A stretch of 64,000 nucleotides of DNA from Echinostoma caproni (lineage: Eukaryota > Platyhelminthes > Trematoda > Plagiorchiida > Echinostomatidae): positions 34,584 through 98,583 of the forward strand of contig UZAN01039482.1 in NCBI GenBank assembly GCA_900618425.1, read 5' to 3'. How positions within the stretch are numbered: position 1 is the first letter of the stretch; each line of letters opens with the position of its first letter. The translations under genes and the position numbers were made by a program. Below are positions 10,962-23,544 of this stretch, piece after piece. The notes below the pieces were generated by a model. It had not been told where the DNA came from. It did no database searches and saw only the letters and a program-made list of their open reading frames with translations.

Positions 10962-13035
10962 TCAATTTCTGTATACATGACGAATTCTCTCTTGCAGAGT
11001 TTCTTCGTCTAAATAATATTTCTCGGTCAAAAGGTTTAATTTTCCAACGCACCTCCTAGTTTTTGGTTGCTTGCAGAAACTTTCGAAGATAAACCAAAAC
11101 AGTTTCATAATTTGGCAACCGAGAAATATATACGTGTAGAATGACATGAAATAGACTATCAATTGCCTATCAACCTCATTTTCCGAAAATTCCCTTTTTT
11201 TCTGTTCTAATGGCTTACTTCAACGAACAATAACTTTCAAAACATAGTCCGAGAAAACTGTTTTCACGAAGTTGCTGAAGGCAATTATAGTTTATTTGAA
11301 GCATTTATTGAATTTGCTTTAATTTTGCTTAAGAGAGCAACATTTTCCGGTGCGGTTTGTGATAATTTTGATCCATGCACGTTGACTTTGAGAGGAAATG
11401 TAAGGGAACACCACGAGTGTTCAACATTGATTTTCAGTGGAATTACCGTTTTGAGAATGTCTAGCGTTGCACCAGTCTTAAATAAAACATGATACTAGAG
11501 TTCTGTGCTTTGCTGGCCAAAAACTACGATTTATCCCCCACCCCAGGTGACAATAGCATCAATAAAACATTCTGCTATCAGATTTATAGGGGTTTCTTTT
11601 CTGGTTACGATCTACGACTACACAGGGATGCTTACAATGATTACACGCACAAACATCTTTTAAAATGGGCTGTGTTGTGAATTTCAAACTTAGCCACAAT
11701 TTGTTACGTTGAGTACCGTTTTCGCATACATTTCATGTCAAAATTTACCCATGCAAAGCTTCCAACTGGATGAGATCAACTAGTGAATAGTTTAGAAGTC
11801 AATTTTTACACAGATTCAGGGTTGCAAATCTTGGTTGGATTATGCCCTCTGAGGAATAAATGAGTTCGTTAACATACTACATTCCGTTAGGCAAATGAAA
11901 TGCTCTTTGAAAGCTGCAAGTGTAAAGAGACCCAAGAAATACATTTCGTTAACATCTAACTGAACAGTGCATGTGAATAAAAGCCTCGTTCTCTTTTATA
12001 CACATCAAATAACACGATATATTTCCTTGAACGTGATCAAGATATTTTAACAAATTTGCAATTTTAACCTGTATACATGGACACCTGTCATGTCTACCCT
12101 ACCCTACGCGAATGTGACAAACCACCGACTGCGTCTATCTTTAGTGGTTAAGATATTGCAACAGCCGCGCGAAACTGAAAAACAACTAATCGCTGAAGCT
12201 AACTGTAAAGTGCGAGCAAATGAACTTGTTTCGTGGTGTACCTTGCTGAAAGTTTAAAAATATTTCCAAAGAGTTTAAAAGAAGGAAAATGACAAACTGG
12301 ACTTTTTCACCGCTTCACAGAATAGATTCATTAGGTGAAAAATCGAGGGAAATATTTATTTATCTAACTGTTGATAAGAAACACATGTAGTTCGCACTAT
12401 TAGCTCCCGGGATGCTTTATTAACCATCACGCATGCAATTCTGTGTTCGGGTAGGTGTATTCCGTTTCCTTTACTCGCTCAGATCAACTTGATAATCCGA
12501 TTCAAAGAGGTGCTTGGTATTCACTACGCCATAATTCTTCGAACGGGTGGATCAAAAAGATAATTTGAGATGTTTTCATTTATTTATTCATTCATTTATT
12601 CATTCATTTATTCAAGTGGTATTTATTCTAACAATATATGTTACACGGCGATTGTCAATAATCTGACAGATGTTACGTGAATCAAATAGGTCTGTAAGAG
12701 AGGGAAGGATTTCAATAGAGTAGTTATTCATACAGTGCGAGATGGAGCTGGAATGTTGGTTTGGCCTCAATGACCGTTTACACTACGTCTGATAAAAGTA
12801 CAAATAAGAATAATATTTTTAAGACTAAAAACGATAGTCTGCGCTGAAATCACTTTTAGTTTAACGTTTTTGTTGTCATGTTTAATACACGTGTGGGTGT
12901 TAGAATGTTTAGTGCTTCATAATCAACATCTCACTTTCGTCAGGTTTCCAAGGGTGTCTCCAGTGATTTTTAGGAATTTGACTAGCACAGACAAACCCAG
13001 TTTGCTCAATTTAATGATAAAGAAAATATAGCCAA
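10962..13035 (-). CDS. 3' end of a multi-exon gene, unrecognised product (last three exons)
   Basis: Exons, in transcript order: 13035-12935 (acceptor TTCTTCTGCAG, donor GTGAGA), 11274-11219 (acceptor TGCCTTCAG, donor GTAAGC) and 11055-10962 (acceptor ACTAG, stop TGA). Phases fit exactly: 0 into 0, then 2 completed by one base. The first exon encodes a hydrophobic stretch (GYIFFIIKLSKLGLSVLVKF) that could be a membrane segment. The last two encode a hydrophilic C-terminus (LTEKYYLDEETLQERIRHVY). Earlier exons lie upstream (one candidate at about 13761-13810). Family not recognised. The joined phases are the main support. Confidence 0.55.
11499..11546 (+). CDS. Candidate short internal exon
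   Basis: A 48-base open block lies between ACTAG and a GTGACA donor after CCCAG. It encodes FCALLAKNYDLSPTP in phase 1 to 1. It is short and on the strand opposite to the neighbouring minus-strand exons, so it may be chance. Confidence 0.25.
12576..12614. repeat. Tetranucleotide microsatellite (ATTT/ATTC)
   Basis: About 39 bases of interleaved TTTA and TTCA units, partly organised as a 12-base period. Simple-sequence repeat. Confidence 0.8.
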
Positions 13036-13867
13036 CTGCAGAAGAACTAGCTCCATTTATTCTATTTTGATTTTGTTGAATGCGCACTTGTATTTTTGTG
13101 TTTATGATCATTACACAGCATTTTTCAAACGGCAATAACCGAATGAATTCTTCAAAAATTTGTAATAATAATCTTATATATTTGAATTCATATTCTTGGC
13201 AATGGTTGACAAAACATGCCAGACGGTGTTTTTTGATCGTCGTCACTGCCCACTTTTTGTCCTAGATGATATTTGATATGCGTAGTTTTTGATTGAGGAT
13301 GATAAGCATTACGGCAAACCTACATGAATCATCAAAAAACCTGTAACACAATGCTAGATTATTCGACTTTTATATGGGAGTAGGTAAACTGGTCGCTTAG
13401 TAAACTCGTTTCACTCACGACAATTTATACAGAGGGCTTAAAAACCTCACGTGTCAATCGAAAGATATCTGCATTGAATGGCTAGAAAAGACTGTTCAAT
13501 CGGCCCATATCGGTTCATCAGTAAATCACAACACACTGTTAAAAGAACGGGGAAACAGATAAACATCGGAGTAACGTAAAAGCACACCCTGAATTTGGCT
13601 GAGTTAAACCAACGGACGTTAAACTACATCAACGTGTATCAAACTAGAAGCAATTTAGCATTCCAAAATGAATATTTGATACCGTAAAAGTTATATTTTG
13701 TAAATTTTATAAACGCTTTGATCGATTTTTTGTATCATGGAATGCTTTTAAAATTACCTCCGAAAATAGATATTCAACCACCACAGCTTTGAACCAGGTA
13801 GTAACATCTGCCACATGCACGAACAGATGCAGTCATTCGGTGTAAATTTGACCCATCTAAAAGATGA

Positions 13868-13996
13868 NAGTGTTCGGATTCAATCACCGCCACCCTCTTA
13901 ACCGTAAATTCTGTTGGAGCCAGCTCTTTGATTATTTGTCAGTGACTTGCTGAAAATTGTTTGTTAAATTATACATATTAAACGGAGGAAGTGATA
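13868..13996 (+). repeat. SINE-like element, copy C (5'-truncated)
   Basis: It aligns by eye with copy A from the B-box region onward: a TGTTCGGATTCAA start, CCGCCACC, CCAGCTCTTTGATT, TGCTGAAAATTG and the GGAGGAAGTGA end. The A-box part is missing or unrecognisable. One N lies at 13867. Confidence 0.5.
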
Positions 13997-14779
13997 GAGA
14001 AAATATTGGCATGCCAACTTCGACTGACTGACAAACGACATGTAAACGTACAGTTGAGAGTACTATTTATCATTAAACAGGTAAGACCGAGGAATATCTA
14101 TCAATTGCAGTCATTTCCTGCTCTGAAGCATCCCAGTTTGGATAAGTTATAATATTTTAAAACAAGTGAAAGCATGTGTTAGATGTTCATTTACAGGCAT
14201 TTATATAGAGACATGCATGTTTCTGTACGAACGAAGTAGGTCCATCGGTTTGAGAGTAAATTTGAATATTATTCCGACAATAGATTCATCAAATTATAAA
14301 CATGAACGATTGTGGCCGATTGGCTAGAAGGAGGAAGAGGGGCTTCGGAGGGCATATCTATGGCTTTCTATTGAGTTCAACAGGGTGTCACGGTCAGATA
14401 AAACATTTAAGAAGCAGCTGTGTCATCGTTTCTTACCGTCTTGTCAATCTATCGGATTGGAATCTGATACGAGACAGCCTGATCACCGGCTTTGAAATTT
14501 GTTTTTATTGTTTTGTTATCGCTGAAGCTTTGGGTTTTTCGTCACACACAACCTCTCGATATACTTTTGTATCAATTACGGTGACCTCAATGATAACCTA
14601 CAATGCGCTTAGTTTAATTTCCTCACGAGTATCTATGGAATATATCAACGAACCGTCCTTATGTCCTTTTTTCTCATTTGTGAGAAATAAGGTCAAAAGG
14701 ATCATCGAAAATTCACATGACAAACGAAAAAATTGCGCTGGCTGGAAGGTTGCACTTGAGCATCGAAACCTGAGGAACA

Positions 14780-16110
14780 TTGGTTTTCCGATTATTTTGT
14801 CGTCGAATATCTGCTCAAATCGTTCTGAACTATCGGACATCGGTCTTGTGATTCACTACGGTGAGTACTCCAAAAGTTGTGTTACTGTTCCAAGAATCTT
14901 GGTTGCAAGAATCCGTCGAGGACGAATTGGTTCAGATCGAAGGCTTCCGATTATTTGGAGCAGACAGACCTCCAAGAAGGAAAACTAAAGGTAGAGGCGT
15001 CATCACTTATGTGAGCCGGTCGTGGAGTAACTTCACCAAATGAATATTTACTCACTACACACAAAACATTTACTGTATTTCTGTAGAATGTAAACCACAC
15101 ATTCTCCTGCGTCAGTCTTTGATCATCTTTTCAAATTTTTACATAACTCCTGGTTGTGCTCGTAGTAATTTGTCTACCTTCCTGGATGTATTCTATCCAA
15201 TTATGTTGGAAAAGTCTGTCACATCTGTTTTCATCGTTGCTGGCGATTTCAACAGATCTGATGTAAGTTGTTACACACTACACGAGCGCTTCAAACTCTG
15301 TTTTGTTTTCCATTGACCGTAGGCCATCAACTCTTTCTGAATCATCTGTTCTCAATATCTTGATCAACAACCTAAAAGTTGAAAGGTCACAACACGTGAA
15401 ATATCTTGAATGTTTCGTTTCTGCTGACCTCAAATGGTCCTATCACTTAGAACAAACAAATCAGAAATTTGACCTTTTATACTTCACGCCATCGGCATCT
15501 GAGGGTGCCAATGTACATCATCTCCAAATTTATTTTCTCATGCTTTTTATGCCATTGGACCTACTGCTTTCCCGTTATCTTTCCCGGTCTACTGTCAAAG
15601 GAATTTTTACCAATTAGACACTCTCTGAAAAGCATCTCTAGATATGAAGCTGCATCTAATGAGGAGCTGGTTGATTCCATTGTCAACCAAAATCTGAATG
15701 CGTGTGACTCCATCTTGTCCGACGCGTCACAACCATTACACACAGCTCTATCTAGCTCCGTTTCAACTTCTGTCACCCGAGATAAATTTAAACCTTTATA
15801 TACTCGTACCACTGATTCTCACAACTCTGTTGTACCTTACCTTCCACGTTTGTTGGTTTCTAAAGAGCAAATATCAAACGAACTTATAAACGGTTTATTG
15901 TAAATTTTCACGTTGACATTTTCCTTATTTTTTGGCGCACTATCGGTGTCCGACTCATTATCATCTCAGTAACTATTTGTCATATCTTAAAACACATTTT
16001 TAATAGCTTGCAATGCCAAAGCAAAAGTGATAACATTCTTTTCACTGAAAATTCTGATCACATTGGATGAATTAACTGCACTCGTGACGTTGACTTTGAC
16101 TTTGACTTGT
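14780..16110 (+). pseudogene. Internally deleted CR1-like non-LTR retrotransposon
   Basis: A decayed copy of a target-primed retroelement. From about 14780 it encodes the apurinic-type endonuclease: LLFQESWLQESVEDELVQIE with the EN glutamate, then GADRPPRRK, then AGDFNRSDVS near 15235-15265. There is a frame change near 14840 and one in-frame TGA at 15041. Directly after the GDFN block the sequence jumps to the C-terminal end of the reverse-transcriptase protein (from 15303: HVKYLECFVSADLKWSYH). A further frame change near 15470 leads into a tail with the VSTSVT and LLVSKEQISNELINGLL blocks, stop at 15901. The catalytic RT core is therefore missing. A 3' UTR of about 190 bases ends in tandem TTTGAC units (16088-16108), the short-repeat 3' end expected of CR1-type elements. 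Not functional. Confidence 0.8.
16088..16108 (+). repeat. TTTGAC tandem repeat, 3' terminus of the non-LTR element
   Basis: About three tandem units reading GTTGACTTTGACTTTGACTT at the expected 3' end of the element. Short tandem 3' tails are typical of CR1-clade elements. This marks the right-hand boundary of the insertion. Confidence 0.6.
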
Positions 16111-17940
16111 TGTCGTCTAAACGTGTGATCATAGTACTCCTGCTGTGCACAATCGAAGTTCACTGCGCATGCTAAAGACTCGCAGCCGTGGAAAAGGTGT
16201 GGGTGCTCGCTCGGTTTGTGTGGACAAGCGTCAAACCTCTCCCTCTTGTTGCATCTGAACCATCTGACCGATAAATAAATGAAGCCGATAGATGGTGCGA
16301 TTGTCGCATAAGAACAGCAGGATAGGTTATGAATCCTACGCTGCTTAACCAGTCGCGTAGAATCATTACTAAAGAGTCAGTTATGGAGTGATGCATCACC
16401 CGGGTAATTCAGAATGGAAAATGTTTGTGCGATGATAACATTGCGCTAATGCTCGGCTGGTTTTAGATACAGTCACTATCTTTTTTTCGGAAAAGGGATG
16501 GCAAATAAAAAGTCAGATATTGCACACAGTCGAATGGACATCATTGTCGAAAATTGGACTTATTTAAATTACGGACTTCAGTGTCGGACGATATAGGCTA
16601 ATGATAACAGAAAATCTTCCTGAGCATTTTCCCAACCGGCTGTTGTCCTTATGTCAAAGATAGATTGCGTTGCATTGCACTGTGTTGGTTTTATATAACA
16701 CGGCATTCGGAGCTTGTGGATGAATGCAAACGAAAATTTACGGGTTCTGCTCACGAAGGTTGCGACGGTACGTAAGAATCATTTTCTTAAAGCTGACACA
16801 AGGAGTTTTATGGTAATCCGAAGCTTTCTGAAATAATTTATGAACAGGAATGGAAAATGTGCGGCTGACGACTCTTCAAAAATATATGCTATTTGAAAAC
16901 TTATTTTTCCACCTACATAAGTCATACTCTTTGTTTATGCGGCACGTGTTTACAAATAATCATTTGATCTTTTAGTGTGCCAATCCATTTCTTCCGCAAT
17001 CGAGCTAAGCTCCTTCACCGACAATGCAGGTAGACTTCAGTTACTCTCCCCTCAATGGTGACTAGTCTCAACTTGAGTCCAGGGCAGGTGGAATGTATTG
17101 ACCATTTCGTTCGTGCACCCAGTGATGTATTTAGCAGTCTGGTTCCAAATACGTTCACTATTTATAACTGATGTCCTTATACAAGCTTATCTATAATCAG
17201 TGGTACTCAGTGATTGGCTTTGGAATTGTACTCAAAGTTGGGAGCCTGAAGTCCGTTTGTGCGAAACGATTTAGGGCTGGGCGTAATTCTTCTTTAACGC
17301 TACTAATACTAAACCGATTTGCCAAGCCGATTTGTGTGCCTCGGTCCTCTGTGATAAATGCGCCATCGCCTCACCTGCGTACCTCAACGTGCAAGTGCAC
17401 TAACTAGTATCCATAAGCGAGATCAGGACAAAAGTTTAACGCTTATAATTGTGTTTTACTGGAATGCGGATAGAGGTTGCTCTTACAGTAGCAGCTGGAT
17501 ACGTGTAGACAATCACCTTTTATAGTTGTTAATTTAATATTTGGCTGTGCACATCCTGTTTGAATGTTAACAACTCTGTTAACTCTGTTAACAACTGCTG
17601 TGTATGTTTGATTTCTTCTCACAAAAGCCAGCTGGGGTATCCGTTGTTTTTTAGTTCGTGTTTGTTTTTTCAGTACCTAGTTAACGGTTCATCTGGGCAG
17701 ATTCTGCCGGCTCCGCATACCATGTACCTTGAAATATTCTTCATGCGATGCATGGAGACGGTGTTGATAAATTGTATGTACCTATCGTTCAACGTCACTT
17801 TGTCTTAGACAAAACATCACAGTTTTCTAACTGTCACTTTCTTAAGCAAAACCCCGAGAAAATTCAGTTTGACTTCCCCCCTCCATTATTTTGAATGTAA
17901 CTCTAATAGCATTATGGGCTTGGGTGACAGATTCTAATGT
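16110..17940. other. Unassigned stretch between two retroelement relics
   Basis: The part at 16180-16400 is visibly richer in G+C than its surroundings and open on the minus strand for 75 codons, suggesting an unrecognised repeat next to the CR1-like insertion. A short TTAACAACTCTG-type local repeat lies at 17569-17596. Nothing else was seen. Confidence 0.3.
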
Positions 17941-17949
17941 TATTTGTCG

Positions 17950-18474
17950 TAAAACGTTTTGGTTCAGAAACAAGAGGGAATGAATTTAACTATGAGTTCA
18001 AGGGTGTGGGCGCCCCTACCACTACGACCAGGGACGAGCGTGGGGAGGTCATCCAGTTGAATCACATTTTTGGCCACATCAAAAGCCTCAGCTTCACGTT
18101 CCAAGAGGTGTCCGACGAGTGCTTCAGCAATTCCTTGTTGTGGACGTTGAAACCACCAACAATGATAAATTAGCCATCAGGGTCTTCCGCCATTAGTATC
18201 TCAATACTGGCGAGATAATATGACAAATAGAAGGAACGCTGCTATTCGGAGAGCGGCAAACAGTACAAAAATAGTAGTAGAAAGAATGGAATCGAAGTTG
18301 CAGCTCCATAAGCCGGAATGCACGGTTGGATAAATCTAAGAGCAAAAATCGAGAAGAAGCGACAAAATGATGTATTTGGAAACCAGCTTTACGAGAAAAA
18401 GAAAACCGAAGAAAATGGCTAGGGAACTCAAGACAAGTAGGTTCTGACGAGGGAGAGATTGGTGTCTCATTCAA
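17950..18474 (-). pseudogene. Endonuclease fossil of a Jockey-type non-LTR retrotransposon
   Basis: On the minus strand, going leftward, the blocks are: CRSPNSS (EN motif YRSPN) near 18265; IIVGGFNVHNKELLKHSSDT (GDFN motif with D changed to G) near 18165-18110; and, after a frame change, EREAEAFDVAKNVIQL and LPTLVPGRSGRGAHTLEL, matching the AEAFAxxNxLTQL...PTRxPDR...TLDL pattern of Jockey-like EN domains. Frame changes and the lost catalytic-motif Asp show it is dead. No RT domain is recognisable in the 400 bases beyond. Confidence 0.6.
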
Positions 18475-19488
18475 AAAATAAAGTCAAAAGGTTTGAACGA
18501 TGAACAAAGTGTTTCTTCAGAATTAACATTTCGATTTATGAGCCATTGATTGCTATGATTTCGTGGACAGAGTGCACATTCTGGGATTCATGTGAGTTTT
18601 ATGGCTTGCTCGTAGTGAAAGAAAATCGGCAACCCGACCCTGAAGTGGTAAACCACATAAGGCCTCAATAAATTGAGCGTGGTAGTGAGTCGACTGACAA
18701 TAGGGCTGATTAAAACTACGCACTTCATTCAAATGAATTTCTCATGAATAATATGCTCATAGAGAGTCGGTAAACCAAACTTATCAAAATAGTGTCTACC
18801 CGGCCTAAAGAGATTATGTTCAAACGTAAAAACAGTGCGAGGTTTGTACATATGTAATGTTCCTTTGGATGTCGAGCTATTCAATTGAATGAAGAATGAG
18901 AAAAGTCAGTCCAAGTAATTGGAATTATTCAGTGCGGAATTAGTACTGACACAGTATAAGTGAACAGTTGAACGTCGAAAGCCACGCATCCGGGAAGTGA
19001 AATGTTCGCATAACACTAAATCAAATGCAGCCATTCTACGGGTGGAAATTTCATCCTGGTACTCAATAAATAGTTTATCACGAATGTTTCAGGATACCGA
19101 ACTTCAGGTTTTGCTGACCACTGCTCGACTTTACCCATATAATCAACTCGTATTCGGAACGACGCAAATATTACGAACTCCGTTGATTCTGATGTGTATG
19201 TTGTCAAAAAGTCTCTTTGGAAATTTATAGTTCAAGCGCATCGAATCACTTCAAAACAGGTTTATTTATCATCTTTTCGGTATTGTTTTAGGATCGTTTT
19301 CATTTTAGTGACACATTTTCTTCAGCTTTTGAACATCGTAATCTACGGCAACGAAAGAAGGTTTCTTCGTGCACTCACCTCAATGCCCACCCCCCTTATT
19401 TTGATTCCAGTGGACCACCCAGAGCATTGAAGAATACGAAAAAATCATGTGACTGTCATTTGCATAAAAATTCGGTATTGGTTCTTAC

Positions 19489-22223
19489 CAAATTTGTAAC
19501 CTGATCAAACAATTCACCATATATGCCCAACAGAACAAAAAACGCATCAATCACATAGATCGAAAGAATTATCCACACGAATCAGCAATACGTTTTTTAA
19601 CGCGTTGGAAGAATTGAAGTGAAATCACGCAAACTGTCAACCGCCAGAACGAACGCACGATAGTTAAACTGCGTGTGCTCCATCATTTGGGGCTCACCCG
19701 AGTACAACGATTCGGTCTTCCAATCCATCTCTGTAGTCACGGTGTCATAGAGGTACGCACATCCTGACCCAGAGACACCATGGAAAAACGATGCTCGGAA
19801 TACTCTAGAAGGAATGGAAACGTCAAATTTTGTTTTCATCATCAATGTTCTATATAAAGTGAAGAAAAAGTAATCCTATTTTCTGGTAACAACCTTTGGA
19901 AAGTTTCAGGGATTTGGTCTCAATGAATAAACAGTTACTATCTTAGAGATCTCACGGATTTCCGCAATGTAATATTAAAACCAACCTGCATAAAACAGAG
20001 ATATAATAATGTTCCATGTATTCACTAAAAAAACCAGAAATGAAGCCTTGCTAATGTACTATGCTGGCACTTTCATCAGACAGACAAAATTGAAACTTAA
20101 AATCAGCAGAAGGTAATTCGACCTTATTATTCATGCAAGTGATTTCATGAATAGTATGTGTGATGGAAGAAAATGAGCCCCAGAGAGCAGCTTCATGCCG
20201 TCAATGAACAAGCTGGATATCCCTAGCCGTGACTCAAAAATCTCCTCCTCGGTGCCTGTAAAAATCCAAACAAGTTCAACCGGAAATATTAGGTNCAAAC
20301 AAGTTCAACCGGAAATATTAGGTTTCAAATTAACGAGAACGCGATCTTTACAGTAGATTGCAGTTGTGGTTATTGGTTGCAAGTGAAAGACGAACGAAAA
20401 CTAGTTATTACCATGGTTTTGAGTATCATCGTGGAACAGAAAATTTAGGAAAATTGTGCACCTTTGACTTGTAAGTGATTTTTGCGCCGTTTAACTCTAA
20501 TAGAATATTCATCCTTAGTGGGAAGTTACTTAGGAAGTAAATGCCATTTATATTCGAGAATTAAGAACACACCAAAAGTCTTCACTTATTTCAGGTATGC
20601 AAACTGGTGCCAATCGATGGGCGTCACGTTGACTGAAACCTTGGTCTCCGCGGATATTAGACACCTTTTACATTCAACTGTTAGCCTGTTAGGTAAACAA
20701 ACTATTTCACTCGCCCGGACATTACGGAATGCCTATCATTTTCATCGATGTTTTTTATATCTCTGCACATTTATCTAAGTAACGATATTATGCCTCTTTT
20801 TGATCGTTGCTTTGTAGTCTGGGTCATTGGTAATTTTCTGATGTTTTCGGAAAAAAAAATCGAATTGGAATTGTTCACAAATATATTGATTCGATTATCG
20901 AGGTCGGATGAAGTTATTTACATTTTTCAGTTTACAGTGTATCATTTTTGTATGTTCATGGCTATGGGTGGGATGTATTTATTCCTTAATTTTTCTCCGA
21001 CTTGTATATTCTTAGTTCTCTTCCAAGATCGATGGAAGTTACTCAATAAACTTTGTATAAGTTCCAATGTTACAGTTCATATTTGGAAAATATTTTATGG
21101 AAACATCATGGAAATTCATTTTGATGAACGATTCTTGATTCTCGAGCACACGCATTTTAAATTGCTTATCTCTTTTGATTCAGTGCGCAGTAAATAAGCC
21201 AACGAACGAATATATTCCAGCTAAAATAAATTGATAATTTATGTGGCCACAAACTATTCACGGTTTAACTCCGACACCGAAAGGGGGAAATATTTTGCAA
21301 GAAACAAACGTTGACCTTGAGGTGTGAAGTTCGTGAAATAAGCGTCTTGAGTTATCAAAATACCCAAACCGGATGACACATTCAACCTTTTGGCATACAT
21401 TCGAGGCAAATAAATCGATATGCGCATAAATTAGATGACTCAGTTACTGACTGTTGCAAGTGTTTCGACGTTGACGTAAGCCCCGTTTATTGCACAATCA
21501 ACGGAATTTCTCCATCAAGGCATAAGCCAAGAGGGAGAAATCCGAACACATCGAAGCAAGACGATAGTTGAACTTGATCGTAGCGGAGAGAAGTTGCATA
21601 CAACAAATAGGTACAAAAGTCCAGGCGAATTAGCCGTTTTTCCTCGCGTTACCGTTGGAAAATTATTGCTCTATTTGAAATGCAGATGAGGCCACGTGAT
21701 ATTAAGCCAATATTGAACGCCCGACAAAGCAATGGGCGTATTGATCTCACCAACAAATTCAAATCGTGTTGCCCGTCCGTTCGTCAATGGATGTATCTCA
21801 CTGGTGGCTAACGCGAAGTGCAGCAGGTGCGGAAAGCTCATCTGGTAACCTAGGTTTCCGATTATTGTCCTTTTATCTGTCAAATGAAATAGATATCCAC
21901 CTAAGGAGTTGGAAAAAAGTAAACTCTAAGCGCCTTTATATTGGTCTCCTGCACACACCAATCATAATATCGCATAATTTCGTGCACTGGTAAGGGAGGT
22001 GTTAGATAAGCGTCGCTCTCAGAATGCGATCGTGGAAGTCATGTTTTTCACAGATTTAGGTTAGTAGATCTTGTTTGAGGCTGGCAGTAGAAAACGTTTA
22101 GATCTCATCAAATATTATTTTTTTCNNNNCACTTATGCATTTTCTGGACGGGTAAAGACCAATATCAAATTCACTCAGTTACCTCCCGGCAGTTGAGAAG
22201 TGAATGTGTTCAAAAACGTTTCC
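19489..22223 (-). CDS. Multi-exon gene, unrecognised product (at least 3 exons)
   Basis: Exons, in transcript order: 22223-22183 (acceptor TTTCTGAACCCAG, donor GTAACT), 21849-21751 (donor GTGAGA) and 19804-19698 (acceptor CATTCCTTCTAG, donor GTGAGC). The first two join in phase 1. Peptides include TFLNTFTSQLPG, FPHLLHFALATSEIHPL and FFHGVSGSGCAYLYDTVTTE. At least one exon is missing between 21751 and 19804. After 19698 the same frame stays coding-like to 19600, passes two in-frame stops (19597 TAA, 19585 TGA), then runs into a hydrophobic segment that ends at a GTAAGA donor after 19489. Either an unusual intron or a disrupted exon lies there. The family is unknown. Confidence 0.5.
20267..20323. 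other. 28-bp perfect direct repeat around a single N (assembly join)
   Basis: The same 28 bases occur at 20267-20294 and 20296-20323, separated by one N. This pattern is typical of two contig ends that overlap but were not merged. It is probably not a biological repeat. Confidence 0.7.
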
Positions 22224-23379
22224 CTGGGTTCAGAAACAGGGATTAGTTAGCTGCCTCGATTAAAGTGCGGCATGTTTTCGAGGAACTTGGCCAATGTTGT
22301 TGAATGATCAAATTGGTGGACTCCCTACTACATCGACATCTTCCAGTGCTCAAAAAAGAAGAAATGCAAATAGGTCATGTACGAGATGCAGGTACAGTAA
22401 TCAGTAGTNTCAGTAGTCATCTTCATAATCGACCAATTGTTCATTTAAATGGTATTCGGCTACTACAAACAAGGACATAACTGAATGTTCTAACATATAG
22501 GATGCGTTTAACCTGAGGCAATATTATTTTAATTCCTTCTGGAAATTTACAGTGTTTCACGTGTTTGGCCAATACCTGTTTGTACATAATTCTGCTGTTT
22601 TCGTATACCTATATGAGTTTAAATCTACGCCCATATCTAACACGCTTTAACTGCTTGTTTATTTTATAAGAACGAGAACAAGCATCATTACAGAACAGGT
22701 TGATTTGAACTGTTTCGCGGCAACTCTTTAGCTTTACACAAACATCCATTTTAAAGCTAGCACACTGGTTGGCCAAGATGATACAAAGTGATCACAAGCG
22801 AGTTTTCAGCATAGAGTTTTTAGAATTCACTTGATTTTTCGGCAAAATTGTGACACCAACTGTTTCCTGAGGACACGCATTATGTGATGTCTGCTCACTA
22901 TTCACCGACGTTCCTTTTAAAAAGACTGTTGATATTGTGTGCCCACGTGCCATTTCATCAACTCAAGAAACTCCTGCTAGTCATTGCAGGTCTACATTCC
23001 ACAAACCAACAGTATTTGAACTTCGGTACACCCCAATATAATTGGGCCCTGCTAGAGCAAAGAGAGCAAAGAGGGCTTGTTAGGCGGGCAACTTGGAAGC
23101 GATCTTCAAATAGTTATACTGGGCATAGCAAGATAAAGGATATCACCGGAATCTCATGAACGAATAACACAGAAGAAATGACGTACCAAAGTGAAACATT
23201 CTCATCACATTATCATTCAAAGGTGATCAGAATGAGAAACCAACACAAGTTCAACTGAAATAACCTCATTCAATAACGTACAACGCCTCTTCGCTCATAA
23301 TTCTCTATAAAGGCAAACGAATGATTCTGAATCTAACTTGGGCGAGCTGAACTCACAAGTAACTTCCTTATATATTTAC

Positions 23380-23544
23380 CTATGTCAATGCATCTACCGA
23401 AATCAGTGAAAGACGTTTGGTCACTAGGACCACGATGCAAGAAAAAATAAGCGTTTATTTGCTCAAAGATTTCCTTCAGCCCTATTACCGCCATATACTG
23501 ATCCGCAAACTTGAATTTATCCAAAGCAAGCATTCCGGGTGTTT
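23380..23544 (-). CDS. Candidate internal exon, unrecognised
   Basis: A 165-base open block lies between a pyrimidine-rich acceptor (CCCGTTTTCTGTTAAAG) and a donor (ATAG|GTAAAT), phase 1 to 1. The peptide is protein-like (MLALDKFKFADQYMAVIGLK, then FFLHRGPSDQTSFTDFGR). It may be an upstream exon of the minus-strand gene at 19.5-22.2 kb. No family recognised. Confidence 0.5.

Noticed and set aside
14302..14780. N-terminal part of a 228-codon plus-strand frame as retroelement ORF1
   Set aside because: No zinc-finger or coiled-coil ORF1 feature. Only the part from about 14780 matches the endonuclease, so the rest is left unassigned.
20748..21197. 149-codon plus-strand open frame
   Set aside because: Very rich in F, I and L from T-rich DNA, no recognisable motif, no matched splice sites. 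Probably chance.
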